From Edaphovirga cremea (GTDB lineage: Bacteria > Pseudomonadota > Gammaproteobacteria > Enterobacterales > Enterobacteriaceae), in contig NZ_QOVA01000014.1 in assembly GCF_003332275.1 (NCBI RefSeq), positions 1 to 64,000 of the forward strand: 64,000 nt of DNA, read 5' to 3'. Under the pieces are notes generated by a model that did not search any database, was not told the origin of the DNA, and was given only the letters and a program-made list of their open reading frames with translations. A program made the position numbers and the translations under genes. Below are positions 7,853 through 17,417 of this stretch, in pieces (positions within the stretch are counted from its first letter, which is position 1; every line of letters begins with the position of its first letter).

Positions 7853-8926
7853 ATGCCCATCACACCGGCCAGCTTACCTTACCCCTTCATTCCTTCTTTT
7901 TTGCATAACGAAGCCAATAACTGCGATATCGGTAATGTCATGTTAATCAGTGTTAATCCGGATGAAACATTCATTGGCGCAACATACATCACGTTGCTAT
8001 GCGGCACACACACAGAGACGGTAAGGCTTGAAAAATCAACTCTATATCGGTCATTGGCGTTTTACATCCCTCTCAGTTCTTTCAGTGAATCAGGTTATTA
8101 TCATTTTTTTTATGTATTGACCGGACCGCAAGGCTTTCTACGTTACTCCCCGGCATGCCGTCTATTAATTGATTTTGAAGCAGGGATTGACCATTTACCG
8201 CCGCTATTCACCTTGGGGGGAGAAAAAACGCATATCATTACGAGACGGCACCTCACAACGCAAGGATTGGTTGTGTATCTGATGTCCAGTCATGAATTTG
8301 AAATGGGTGACAAATTATCCCTGGAATGGCAAGGGTACGATATTTCCGGTGTCATGCTGCTCAATAGTTTATTCACCAGGGAACACACCCTTGGCAAGAG
8401 TGATATAAACCGCAGGATACTGTTCTTTATTCCCAAAGAGACCCTCAGCCTGATTAACTTTGGCAGAGCACATCTGAGTTACCGTCTGAAAAAACGTAAT
8501 GGGAGCCTGCATTTCTCGAAACCGACCGATGTTCTGGTGAATCTCACTGCCAACAGATGCCTGCCTGCACCGAAACTTCCTGAGGCAAACGGCGGTTTAC
8601 TGTGTGACTATCGGGTTCTTGGTTATGGCGGTGCGATGGTGGTTATTCCGCTGTACTGGCAAATGCAGGTAGGCGATCGGGTCACCCTTTACTGGAAGGG
8701 ATACACGCTTGCTGGACAATCCATACCGGGTAGCGACGTTGTTGCCCAAACGACCGTCACCGCCCGCGATTTTATTCGGGAATTCTGCTTCATTATCTCT
8801 ACTGCCGAACTGGAAAAAATATCCGTAGGGACAGCAAAAGTCTTTTACACCGTTCACTCACACGCTTCGGGCAAGGAATTGCTCTCTGCCGTGACCGACG
8901 TTGCGATAGATATGGTGCACTATTGA
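7853..8926 (+). CDS. Unrecognised protein of three Ig-like-looking repeats
   Basis: A 357-residue protein with no signal peptide or membrane segment. It contains about three tandem units of roughly 120 residues. The clearest signature is GDKLSLEWQGYDISG (residue 152 on), repeated as GDRVTLYWKGYTLAG (residue 274 on), with a degenerate first unit around residues 30-120. Each unit alternates short hydrophobic strands and ends in an 'xxYxV' type strand, which looks like a beta-sandwich fold. Similar 'GDxVTLYWxGYDxxG' repeats occur in uncharacterised proteobacterial proteins. ATG 7853 is chosen over TTG 7832 because AGGAG lies 5 bases before it. It converges on bcsC, and a role with cellulose or the cell surface is only a guess. 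Its bases are more AT-rich than the bcs genes. Confidence 0.8.
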   Translation: MPITPASLPYPFIPSFLHNEANNCDIGNVMLISVNPDETFIGATYITLLCGTHTETVRLEKSTLYRSLAFYIPLSSFSESGYYHFFYVLTGPQGFLRYSPACRLLIDFEAGIDHLPPLFTLGGEKTHIITRRHLTTQGLVVYLMSSHEFEMGDKLSLEWQGYDISGVMLLNSLFTREHTLGKSDINRRILFFIPKETLSLINFGRAHLSYRLKKRNGSLHFSKPTDVLVNLTANRCLPAPKLPEANGGLLCDYRVLGYGGAMVVIPLYWQMQVGDRVTLYWKGYTLAGQSIPGSDVVAQTTVTARDFIREFCFIISTAELEKISVGTAKVFYTVHSHASGKELLSAVTDVAIDMVHY

Positions 8927-8932
8927 GTACGG

Positions 8933-8977
8933 CCTGCTTTGGTATTCCCTGCTTTGGTACTGTCTGCTCTGGTACTA
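8933..8977. repeat. Three tandem 15-bp repeats at the convergent end of bcsC
   Basis: The units CCTGCTTTGGTATTC, CCTGCTTTGGTACTG and TCTGCTCTGGTACTA lie head to tail. The last one overlaps the final bases of bcsC. They fill almost the whole gap between two convergent genes. Confidence 0.85.
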
Positions 8978-11900
8978 CCGGAAGTCAGCGTAAGGCGTTA
9001 ATGGTTGTGGTGGCAAATCGAGATCGCCTTGCCACCCGGCCATTGAGTAGCGCACGTAAATCAACGCATGGCTTGGGGTGTAATCTTTCGCTTCCTGAAT
9101 ATCGATACCCGCACCGAGCGTCCAGTGTGAACTCAACCGACGCTCAATAATGGCTCGCAGCGTATAGCCGATCCCGGAACTGCTGCCGCCTTCCTCAATG
9201 ACGTTTTTGTCAGCGAAACTGTCAGGAATCAATCCTTGCAGCGGATAACGCAGCTGATCGCTGGTTTTGGCATGTGACCAGCCCACCGTGCCACCCACTT
9301 CCCATGACCAGTTTTCCGTCCGCTGGCGGTAATTCACCGGCACTGAAAACGACACATACTGCTGTGGACTGTAATAGCCGCCCTGACCCAGCGAATACTC
9401 GCTCAAATCCTTTTGAAAGTGCCACCACATGGTGTTCAGGCCGACCGTTGCGCGACGGTTGTTCTCATTGATCAGCTTGTAGTAATAGCCCGCCATAAAG
9501 CGGGTACGCTGGTTGTCTGCGACATTTTCGCCGGTAAGTTCATGGAACCCCAAATTGCTCCAGACGCCATTGGCTTCACCGCGATCGTAACTGGCCGAAA
9601 GAGTCACCCCGGTGGCGCGAACGCCGCCCCAGGTGGTTCCCGTGGCCGGGTCGCGCGTTCCGGCGAAGGCTAACAGCGAACTGGATACAGGTCGGCGCGA
9701 GGCCGTGGCTGTCCAGCCGATGTGCTGCCAGTCGCCGCTGTAACTCACTCCTCCCACCCAATCCACCACGTCAAAACCCAGCGGGGTCGTACCAATATCG
9801 CCCTGCCAGCGATCGTTTTGCCAGCCGACAGCCAGACTGGTACCGGTGGTTTTCTGCTGTAAATCGTCACTGCAACCGACGCTGGCACAGGCACCGAAGA
9901 CTTCATTGTGAGTCCCGTCAGTGGTGGAGAAACTCCCGGCATTCAGTTGCACGGTATCCTTACGGAAAAAGGCGCGGCCATCGAGATACGGCATATCCAC
10001 CTGGAGCATGGTGTCATGCGCGCTCAAGTCTGAAATCCCACCGGTTCCACTCGATCCCCAATAATCGTGATCGAGCGTTACCGTGACGTCTTGCTGGTGA
10101 TAAAGATCGGCGGCGTCAGAACGGATCCCGCGTTTTAGCCAATCATCCTCCTCCTGATTACGCGTCAGAAAGGTATAGCTGTCGTTGTCTTTCGGTAACG
10201 CAGGCGTAATATCGCTGGCAACCACGGCATGCTGATAATCCTGCTGCGCCGCCTCTGGCTGCTGAAGTTGCGTTTCAAGGCGGGCACTGTCGCGATAAAC
10301 CAACGCGCTGGTCTGGGATACACCTGCCTGACTGGCCGCAGGTTTCAACGACTGCAACTGGGACAACGCTTTCTGCGGTTCGCCGACGTCGTTCCACAAA
10401 CCGGCAATCCGCCGTTGCGTGTTGAGTGAGTCCGGATTGTCGGCAGACGCTACTTGCGTGGTCATGAGTTGCTGGCGTGCCTCGCTGATCCGTCCCTGAC
10501 CGACAAATGCCTCGATTTCACCGAGTCGTGCATCACGGTTATCCGGTTCACGCACTTTGACCTGCTGATAGGTTTTTAGCGCAGCGTCATAGTCTTCACG
10601 CGCCAACGCCCAGTCGGCAAGCGTGAGATCAATGCGGGTATTGCGCGGCTGTTTGTTGAGCCAGGATATGGCCGCGGGTTCATTTCCGCTATCACGTAAC
10701 CGGGAGGCGTAATCCAATTGGTCTTGCAACTGCAAACGTTGCAACAGTTCACGCATCCCCTCGCTCCATTGCGCGGTGGGCAGCGTGCGCAAATGTGCCA
10801 GTGCCTGATCGGGACGTTCACTTGATGACAGGTAAAGTGCATATGCATAAACCTGTTCTGGATTGCTGCGTTGGTTTTCTACCAGCGGATGGAAAGCGGC
10901 ATCTGCCTGCTGTGGTTCACCCGCGCTGCGCAGGGCCTGCGCCAGGTGATACGTCAGCCAGACGTTATCAGGTGCCAGTTGCTGCGCAGCGCGATATTTC
11001 GCCGCCGCCTGCGCCCACTGTTGCTGGGCAACGTACCGATCGCCCTCGCTGCTCAATACATCCACTTGCAAACTTGTGACCCTGTCACGCATTGCCCCAC
11101 GCTGACTGCCGCTGAGATGCGTCAGATAATCGAGGGCTTTCTGCGGCGACTGGCGTTGGTAAATTCCCGCCAAGCCCCGCACGGCGCTGCCGTTGGATGG
11201 ATCAATGCGTGATGCCTGACGGTAATAACGTTCTGCCGTCACGTCATCATGCCTGGCAATCGCGACATCACCCAACCCAACATACGGCTGCGCGTTGCTG
11301 CCATCGCTATGCAGTGCTTGCTGATACCGCTGCTGCGCGAGTGAGAGATTCCCCGCCTTAAGCGCCGCATCGGCTTCATTGAGCTGTAACCAATAGCGAT
11401 TGCTGGCAATCAGGCTGCGCCATTTGTCACTACGAAAACCATTTTTATCGGTTTTCTGTGCCTGTTCAAACAGCGCAATGGCTTTCTGTCGTTGGCCGGA
11501 ACGGGCATAGGCCAGCCCCATGGCACCGAGAACATCGGCATCATCAGGCGTTTCCGCCAGCGCTTTTTGCAGTTGCGGTATTGCCTGTTTGCTACCCCCG
11601 CGCTCAACCGTCTCAAGCCCTTTGATTCGCGCCTGATAACCCGGATCGGCAAGGAGTTTCTGCTGACGTGCCAGTTCAACCTGCGCGTCTGCCACCTGCT
11701 GCCCCTGACCAAAAACCGCAATAAATTCATGAAGTGCATTGATACTGCGATCCCCGACAGGAATGGCCTTGATGTTATCCATCCACATCTCCGCCGCCGG
11801 ATTGCGCCCCTCAGAATCATTGGCCAGTTGCAGTAATACCGCATAACCTTCCGCATCGCGATGCTGACTGAACAACATTTTTGCCAGCGTTTCACGCAGG

Positions 11901-12454
11901 GGGGCATTGCCGGGATACTGCTTATCCAGTGCCTGCAATTGGTCAATCGCCCGGCGCTGTTGACCCGGCAAGCGCGCCACCAAACGCCAGTATTCCACAG
12001 CAAGCTCGACTGTCGGCGGCTGACCATGAAACAGGTCATCGTAGTGGGTTTTCGCCTCGTCCAAACGCCCTGCCGCCGCCAGCAACCGCGCCTGTTGCAG
12101 TTGCTGTTGCGTCTGCGGCGTGGTCATGTCGATACTGAGCTGTGCCTGTCGGGTTACTGGCGAATCAGGTGCCAGCCGCTGCAACTTCTCCAGTTGCTGG
12201 TGAGCCAATGCCTGATTGCCCTGTCGCAGCGCCAGGCGCAATCGGGCGGCGATCACGTCTGGATTATCAGGATCCATCAGTTCAAGCCGATAGAGCGACT
12301 GCTGTACCAGATCGTCTTTATGGCTCGCTTCACCCACCCGCACCTGTTCCATCAGCCACTGCTGCGGTGCGACGGCCTGTTCAGCAAACACCGGATGCGC
12401 CAGCAATACAGCCGTGGCCAACAGGCTCAGTCGGGTGATCTTCATCTTATCCAT
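8975..12454 (-). CDS. bcsC: Cellulose synthase outer-membrane export protein BcsC
   Basis: A 1159-residue protein, the same length as E. coli BcsC. It has a Sec signal peptide (cleavage near HPVFA-EQ), a long periplasmic superhelix of TPR repeats over about residues 30-800 (for example PDDADVLGAMGLAYARSGQRQKAIALFEQA), and a C-terminal beta-barrel of about 330 residues ending in a tyrosine-rich strand and terminal FR. It carries the glucan from the inner-membrane BcsAB complex across the peptidoglycan and the outer membrane. It follows bcsB by only 5 bases. In most enterobacterial loci the cellulase gene bcsZ sits at that junction; here there is no room for it. Confidence 0.96.
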   Translation of the reverse strand: MDKMKITRLSLLATAVLLAHPVFAEQAVAPQQWLMEQVRVGEASHKDDLVQQSLYRLELMDPDNPDVIAARLRLALRQGNQALAHQQLEKLQRLAPDSPVTRQAQLSIDMTTPQTQQQLQQARLLAAAGRLDEAKTHYDDLFHGQPPTVELAVEYWRLVARLPGQQRRAIDQLQALDKQYPGNAPLRETLAKMLFSQHRDAEGYAVLLQLANDSEGRNPAAEMWMDNIKAIPVGDRSINALHEFIAVFGQGQQVADAQVELARQQKLLADPGYQARIKGLETVERGGSKQAIPQLQKALAETPDDADVLGAMGLAYARSGQRQKAIALFEQAQKTDKNGFRSDKWRSLIASNRYWLQLNEADAALKAGNLSLAQQRYQQALHSDGSNAQPYVGLGDVAIARHDDVTAERYYRQASRIDPSNGSAVRGLAGIYQRQSPQKALDYLTHLSGSQRGAMRDRVTSLQVDVLSSEGDRYVAQQQWAQAAAKYRAAQQLAPDNVWLTYHLAQALRSAGEPQQADAAFHPLVENQRSNPEQVYAYALYLSSSERPDQALAHLRTLPTAQWSEGMRELLQRLQLQDQLDYASRLRDSGNEPAAISWLNKQPRNTRIDLTLADWALAREDYDAALKTYQQVKVREPDNRDARLGEIEAFVGQGRISEARQQLMTTQVASADNPDSLNTQRRIAGLWNDVGEPQKALSQLQSLKPAASQAGVSQTSALVYRDSARLETQLQQPEAAQQDYQHAVVASDITPALPKDNDSYTFLTRNQEEDDWLKRGIRSDAADLYHQQDVTVTLDHDYWGSSGTGGISDLSAHDTMLQVDMPYLDGRAFFRKDTVQLNAGSFSTTDGTHNEVFGACASVGCSDDLQQKTTGTSLAVGWQNDRWQGDIGTTPLGFDVVDWVGGVSYSGDWQHIGWTATASRRPVSSSLLAFAGTRDPATGTTWGGVRATGVTLSASYDRGEANGVWSNLGFHELTGENVADNQRTRFMAGYYYKLINENNRRATVGLNTMWWHFQKDLSEYSLGQGGYYSPQQYVSFSVPVNYRQRTENWSWEVGGTVGWSHAKTSDQLRYPLQGLIPDSFADKNVIEEGGSSSGIGYTLRAIIERRLSSHWTLGAGIDIQEAKDYTPSHALIYVRYSMAGWQGDLDLPPQPLTPYADFR

Positions 12455-12459
12455 CTGGC

Positions 12460-14802
12460 TTAGTCCTGATCATCCGGCGATAAACGACGGCGACTCAACA
12501 TTTGCAGACCACGCCATAACAATAAAGCAGACAGAACGACAGCCAGTACGGCGATAAAGGCCATCAGAACGGGATGCGTGGCCAATGCGTTCCAAACCCG
12601 CTCCCACCACGGCAGATGACCGACATAATAGACGTCTCCCACCCGCAGGCTGTTCACGCCCGATTCACGGATTATCGCCACCGAACCAAATATCGCTGCC
12701 CTTTTACCGGTGTCCAGCATGGCCTGATTGAGCAATTCAAATCCCGATGTGCTATCGGCGAGCAGTGCTACGATACTGCGCTGCGGATGCGTTGGCGATT
12801 GCACGCCAACAATCGCGGCCAGTGGACCTTTCGCCGTGACCGTGGTTTTTGAATCGGCTACCGCGTCGCTGGCGGGAGAGTTCATGTCGGGCAACGGCCC
12901 TTGTCTGACGGGTTGTTTCACCCAGCTCTGCGTGGCGTCCACCAGCATGCTGATCTTGGTGTCATCGCGCAGTTCCGGCGGAATATTGCCCACCATCAGA
13001 ATATCGCTATCAAGGTTTTTCGCTTGTGACCAATCATCGCTCAGACGCAACGCCTGCGCCGGATAGCCGGTCAACGCCCCGATATTCCCCACCGCATTCA
13101 GCAGCGTGGTGACCTGAATAGGCTGCGGTTGTTTATTCACCAGCACCAATGTTTCCGAAAGATCCGCCATGCGGCTGAAAGGGAAACCGGCGTTGGCAAA
13201 GGCGCGGAGATCGGGCATCGGGATAAAATGACGATAGCCGGAGAAATCGATGGTGGAGTTATCGTCAACCACCACATGATTGATGGCCGTCGTATAGGTT
13301 TCACAACGCCCTTCGGTTCCACTGGCGAGCAGCGTGGTGTAATCGAAATCAAATGTCATCTGGTTCACTGCGCCCAGTTTCAGCGCAGGAATGGTCAGTT
13401 CTTTACCTGAATCAAACAGCCCTTTCAGCATCTGCAAATGCAGTACTTCCGTACCCTGATTGCGATCGGGAACCAGTGTATAGGCCTGCACAAACTGATT
13501 GTTCAAACTGATGCTCAGCCGTGACGAGTTTTCCAGTTGCGGCGCGGTGTAGCGGTATTTCAGCCGCATGTCGATCCCTGAACTGTGGATCAGGAACAGA
13601 TCCGGCGGGAGATTCATCGTCAGCGACACGGGATAAGGCTGGATACCGCTGGACTGCAATTGCTCCGGGTACTGCTTCAGTTCGCCAAAGGTCATTGGCC
13701 GGTCAGTCCGCACCCAGTTAGGTGCATCGTAAGGCTGACGTGGCATCAACTGCTGCATTTGATCGACTACCGCTCGTTGCCCACGGAACAAAACGTTGCC
13801 CTGTGAAATCCCCTGAACGGCGGTAATCAGATCATCGTCATTGCGCCCCATGATCACCAACAATTTTACGAAGGGATCGTCCGGATGACTGATCATCTCT
13901 ACCGTCGGTCCATCAACCGGGGGATGCTCACGCAGGAAATCAGGCCGTTTATCGTTGGTGGCAAACACGATGCCATGGCGATCTGGCAATTGGTTGAACA
14001 ACGCCGGGAAAGTCTGCCCGCGCCACTGTGCCCGGCCACCAAACCACGAAGAGAGGATCGCGGCGGCACGCTGTTGGTTGGCATCCGGCGAACCCGCAAA
14101 GACCATCGGCAGTACCAGTGGGCGGGTGTCCCTGCCGTCAAAAAACGGCTCAGGGAAATGCGACAGATCGTTTTGCAACGGCAGCGTCTGGTAACGCAGA
14201 TTCAGTGAGCTCGCCTTACCGATATCCAGCCAGATCGTGCTGTTGGCCGGATTTTCACAAATGTTCTGATAATGGCCGATAAACACCAGGCGCAGGCGGT
14301 TGAAGTCGGTGATGTAGCGCGGATCAATGTCCATCTGAATATGATTGGATTTCCCCAACTGCTCTTTGGTGATCGTTGCGACCCCCATCAGTTGATCGTT
14401 CAGATAGACTTTAAGATGGGACTCCACCGGAATCAGCGACGGCGAGGGGGTAAACTCAAGATTCAACTGCGCCTGTGACACCACCTCATCGCTGCGCACG
14501 CCAAACTCGATTTGGCCTTCTGGCTGCACACCACGCAGGACGAACGTCCCCGGCGGCGGCGCAACCTGACCAAAACGCAGTTGCACATCCCGTATCGGTG
14601 CCTGCGGCATTACTGACGTCGCTATACCCGTCGTTGCCACTACACCCACTGAAGCTTGCGGTGCGGCTAATGCAGGGGCCTCTCTGTGCATTGGCGTTTT
14701 CTCTACGGCCCCCACGCCATACGTTGCGCCCAGCGCCAGGGCCAATGCCGTTAAGCCAGTGATTTTTTTGATCATCTTATTTTTCATCATCATATTCTTC
14801 AT
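12460..14802 (-). CDS. bcsB: Cellulose synthase periplasmic subunit BcsB
   Basis: A 780-residue protein with an N-terminal signal sequence, a large periplasmic part made of carbohydrate-binding and flavodoxin-like domains, and one C-terminal transmembrane anchor (about residues 740-765, rich in L, V and A) that packs against BcsA. It guides the nascent glucan through the periplasm and is required for BcsA activity. The ATG overlaps the TAA of bcsA by one base, implying coupled translation. Several further in-frame ATG codons follow in the first ten residues, so the exact start is uncertain by a few codons. Confidence 0.96.
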   Translation of the reverse strand: MKNMMMKNKMIKKITGLTALALALGATYGVGAVEKTPMHREAPALAAPQASVGVVATTGIATSVMPQAPIRDVQLRFGQVAPPPGTFVLRGVQPEGQIEFGVRSDEVVSQAQLNLEFTPSPSLIPVESHLKVYLNDQLMGVATITKEQLGKSNHIQMDIDPRYITDFNRLRLVFIGHYQNICENPANSTIWLDIGKASSLNLRYQTLPLQNDLSHFPEPFFDGRDTRPLVLPMVFAGSPDANQQRAAAILSSWFGGRAQWRGQTFPALFNQLPDRHGIVFATNDKRPDFLREHPPVDGPTVEMISHPDDPFVKLLVIMGRNDDDLITAVQGISQGNVLFRGQRAVVDQMQQLMPRQPYDAPNWVRTDRPMTFGELKQYPEQLQSSGIQPYPVSLTMNLPPDLFLIHSSGIDMRLKYRYTAPQLENSSRLSISLNNQFVQAYTLVPDRNQGTEVLHLQMLKGLFDSGKELTIPALKLGAVNQMTFDFDYTTLLASGTEGRCETYTTAINHVVVDDNSTIDFSGYRHFIPMPDLRAFANAGFPFSRMADLSETLVLVNKQPQPIQVTTLLNAVGNIGALTGYPAQALRLSDDWSQAKNLDSDILMVGNIPPELRDDTKISMLVDATQSWVKQPVRQGPLPDMNSPASDAVADSKTTVTAKGPLAAIVGVQSPTHPQRSIVALLADSTSGFELLNQAMLDTGKRAAIFGSVAIIRESGVNSLRVGDVYYVGHLPWWERVWNALATHPVLMAFIAVLAVVLSALLLWRGLQMLSRRRLSPDDQD

Positions 14803-17417
14803 TAAGACTGAGCCACCCTCTCATCGTGAAGACGCCCTGCGGGGATCTCCGCCACGCCTCTAGGGAAAAAGGACAGGAACCAGGCAGTGAACGAGAGAAG
14901 CTTGATCAGAACCTGACGAATCGGTGCTGGTGCAAACTCCGCCATCTGCTGGTAGCCACGAAAGCCCAGCGCCAGTATTTCGCGCAGGCTGTTGATTGGC
15001 CTGTCTTCCGGAAATCCGTCCTGCCACAGCGCCCAGGTATCGGCGCGGGCGAACGTACACTGTATAAATTCGATGTGCTGTATGTGGGTCATTGCGCAAA
15101 GTTTCATGCCCAGACGATCGTCGTAAACACGGCTTACCTCACAGGGGAAAGTGAATTCCTGCGGACCGCGCCGCAGAATCAATGTGACGTTATCCCCGAC
15201 GGCAATGCCTTCGTTCTGATGGAGTTTTACCCCCACGCCACTGTCCGAATAGTCATGCAGAACACACGGATAGAGATGCTCATCACGCACCATCACGCCG
15301 GCAGACATGGCAATTTCGACGCGATGCGCCTGACGTAACTGCCGCGCTTCGAAGGCGACCGCAATTGCCCCGCCGAGAATGACCATATTGTAAAGCACCC
15401 ACGCCAGACTGATGAGTACCGTCATGATTTCATTGGCATTACCGTAACCAAGGCGCCAGATGCCAACAATCAGCCCAGCCAGATTCAATAGCATCAGCAC
15501 CATGTAAGGCCGGGTTATTTGCCAATCCACATAGGTTTCTTTCACCAGCCCGCCTTTCGCGGTGACATTGAATTTACCGTTGTGCGGATTGAGCAGTGCC
15601 ATCGTGGTGGGTCGGGCGATGTACCAGGCAAGCACCGCTTCATAAATTTCACTCCAGAAAGAGTGGCGATATTTACCCTGTACGCGTGATGTGGTCAGGC
15701 TGGCGTGAATCATATGCGGCAGAACATACAGCAGGATAGCGACCGCTGGCGCATAAATGATATAGGCATGCAGCAACAGGAAGGCCAGCGGCGCGGTCAG
15801 GAAAATCAGTCGGGGAATACCTGACAGAAAATGGAGCATGGCATTGGCATAGCACAGTCGCTGGGCCAGTTTCAGCCCTTTGCCAAGCAGCGGATTATCC
15901 AGACGGAAGATCTGCACCATTCCCCGGGCCCAGCGGATGCGCTGCTGAATATGCGCAGAAAGGCTTTCGGTCGCCAGCCCGGCCGCCTGCGGAATGCGGA
16001 TATACGCCGATGAATACCCCGCACGGTGCAAACGCAGCGAGGTATGCGCATCCTCGGTGACGGTGTCCACGGCGATGACGCCAATCTCATCCAACGCGCT
16101 GCGGCGCATGACGGCGCAGGAACCACAGAAGAACGTTGCGTTCCACAGGTCATTACCGTCCTGAACCAGACCATAGAACAGCGAGCCTTCATTGGGCGTA
16201 CGCCGAAAGCGCCCCAGATTACGTTCGAAAGGATCGGGTGAGAAAAAGTGGTGTGGGGTCTGTAATATCCCGAGTTTGGCATCCTTGAAAAACCAACCCA
16301 AACTCATTTGCAGGAAAGAACGCGTTGGCACGTGGTCGCAGTCAAATATGGCCACGAACTCGCCTTTCGCTCTGCCCAGCGCGTAGTTGATGTTACCCGC
16401 TTTGGCATTTTCATGGGTGGGACGGGCGAGGTACTCAATCCCCAGTTCCTGCGCAAAGGCTGCGAACTCAGGGCGATTGCCGTCGTCCAGCAGATAGATG
16501 GTCAATTTATCGTGCGGCCAGTCGATCCCCAGTGCGGCGTAGAGCGTCGGTTTGACCACGCTCAGATCTTCATTGTACGTCGGGATCATAATGTCGATCG
16601 TTGGCCAGGTCTGGAGATCGACAGGCATCGCGACGGGCTTGCGGTTCAACGGCCAAATGGTCTGGAAATAGCCAAGCACCAGTACCATCCACGAATAGGT
16701 TTCGGCAGCCAGCAGCAGCAGGCCGCAGGTCAGGCTCACCGGATCGTCCCAATTCAGGGTCGAGGTATAACGCCACCAGAGATAACGGCAGGAGATCGTA
16801 AGCGACAGGACGATCAGCATGAGCGCCGGTACTCTCCCCGGAATGCGCCGTATCACCATCGCAATCCCCCACAACAGCACCACGAACACGAATTGGGCAG
16901 AAAGACTGAACGGTTGCGAAATACAGAACAGCGCCATTATCGCAGCAAGCAGGCTCAGGCAGACAAACAGGACGAAACGCACGCCGCGATTCAGACGGCC
17001 CAGGCGCTTGACGGTCTCCCGCTCCAGCCCGGTCTTTTCAAGCCGCGCGGGTATTTTTTTCAGCCACTGATAGTAGCGTTGCCGCCAGTAGGCCAGTTTG
17101 ATACTCAGTGTCGTCATATCAACCAGATGTTGCCCTGGCATCACTACCACCAGCCATATGCCCTGCACCAGATAACGCAGACCGTCCAATGGGCGCGGAC
17201 GTGATGCGGAAATATGGGGAAACCACTGCTGCCGATTCTCCCGCACCTGCTGCCACGCGGGTGATTCGAGACGAAGGAACATCCAGCACAAAATCACCTG
17301 CACCGTCATCAGCCACGCCGCCAATGCCGACGCGCCGTTATTTCGGTAGCCGCAATAACGCTGCTGTATCCGCTCGGTTACGGGCGGGAGCAGAAATGCG
17401 CGCAGGAGTAGGCTCAT
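14802..17417 (-). CDS. bcsA: Cellulose synthase catalytic subunit BcsA (UDP-forming)
   Basis: An inner-membrane family-2 glycosyltransferase that polymerises UDP-glucose to beta-1,4-glucan. Visible catalytic motifs are the DDG/DCD pair (LLDDGNR, IFDCDHVPT), TEDAHTSLR and QQRIRWARG. After the last membrane helices a PilZ domain carries the c-di-GMP-binding RxxxR (RQLRQAHRVE) and DxSxxG (DYSDSGVG) elements, so the enzyme should be activated by c-di-GMP. The ATG at 17417 gives 871 residues starting MSLLLRAFLL, matches the E. coli length and makes a 4-base ATGA overlap with bcsQ. The longer frame from 17447 is less likely. Confidence 0.97.
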   Translation of the reverse strand: MSLLLRAFLLPPVTERIQQRYCGYRNNGASALAAWLMTVQVILCWMFLRLESPAWQQVRENRQQWFPHISASRPRPLDGLRYLVQGIWLVVVMPGQHLVDMTTLSIKLAYWRQRYYQWLKKIPARLEKTGLERETVKRLGRLNRGVRFVLFVCLSLLAAIMALFCISQPFSLSAQFVFVVLLWGIAMVIRRIPGRVPALMLIVLSLTISCRYLWWRYTSTLNWDDPVSLTCGLLLLAAETYSWMVLVLGYFQTIWPLNRKPVAMPVDLQTWPTIDIMIPTYNEDLSVVKPTLYAALGIDWPHDKLTIYLLDDGNRPEFAAFAQELGIEYLARPTHENAKAGNINYALGRAKGEFVAIFDCDHVPTRSFLQMSLGWFFKDAKLGILQTPHHFFSPDPFERNLGRFRRTPNEGSLFYGLVQDGNDLWNATFFCGSCAVMRRSALDEIGVIAVDTVTEDAHTSLRLHRAGYSSAYIRIPQAAGLATESLSAHIQQRIRWARGMVQIFRLDNPLLGKGLKLAQRLCYANAMLHFLSGIPRLIFLTAPLAFLLLHAYIIYAPAVAILLYVLPHMIHASLTTSRVQGKYRHSFWSEIYEAVLAWYIARPTTMALLNPHNGKFNVTAKGGLVKETYVDWQITRPYMVLMLLNLAGLIVGIWRLGYGNANEIMTVLISLAWVLYNMVILGGAIAVAFEARQLRQAHRVEIAMSAGVMVRDEHLYPCVLHDYSDSGVGVKLHQNEGIAVGDNVTLILRRGPQEFTFPCEVSRVYDDRLGMKLCAMTHIQHIEFIQCTFARADTWALWQDGFPEDRPINSLREILALGFRGYQQMAEFAPAPIRQVLIKLLSFTAWFLSFFPRGVAEIPAGRLHDERVAQS

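Noticed and set aside
16308-17204. 298-codon plus-strand open frame inside bcsA
   Set aside because: Antisense to the membrane part of BcsA; the composition (many Q, R, H) is typical of a shadow frame.
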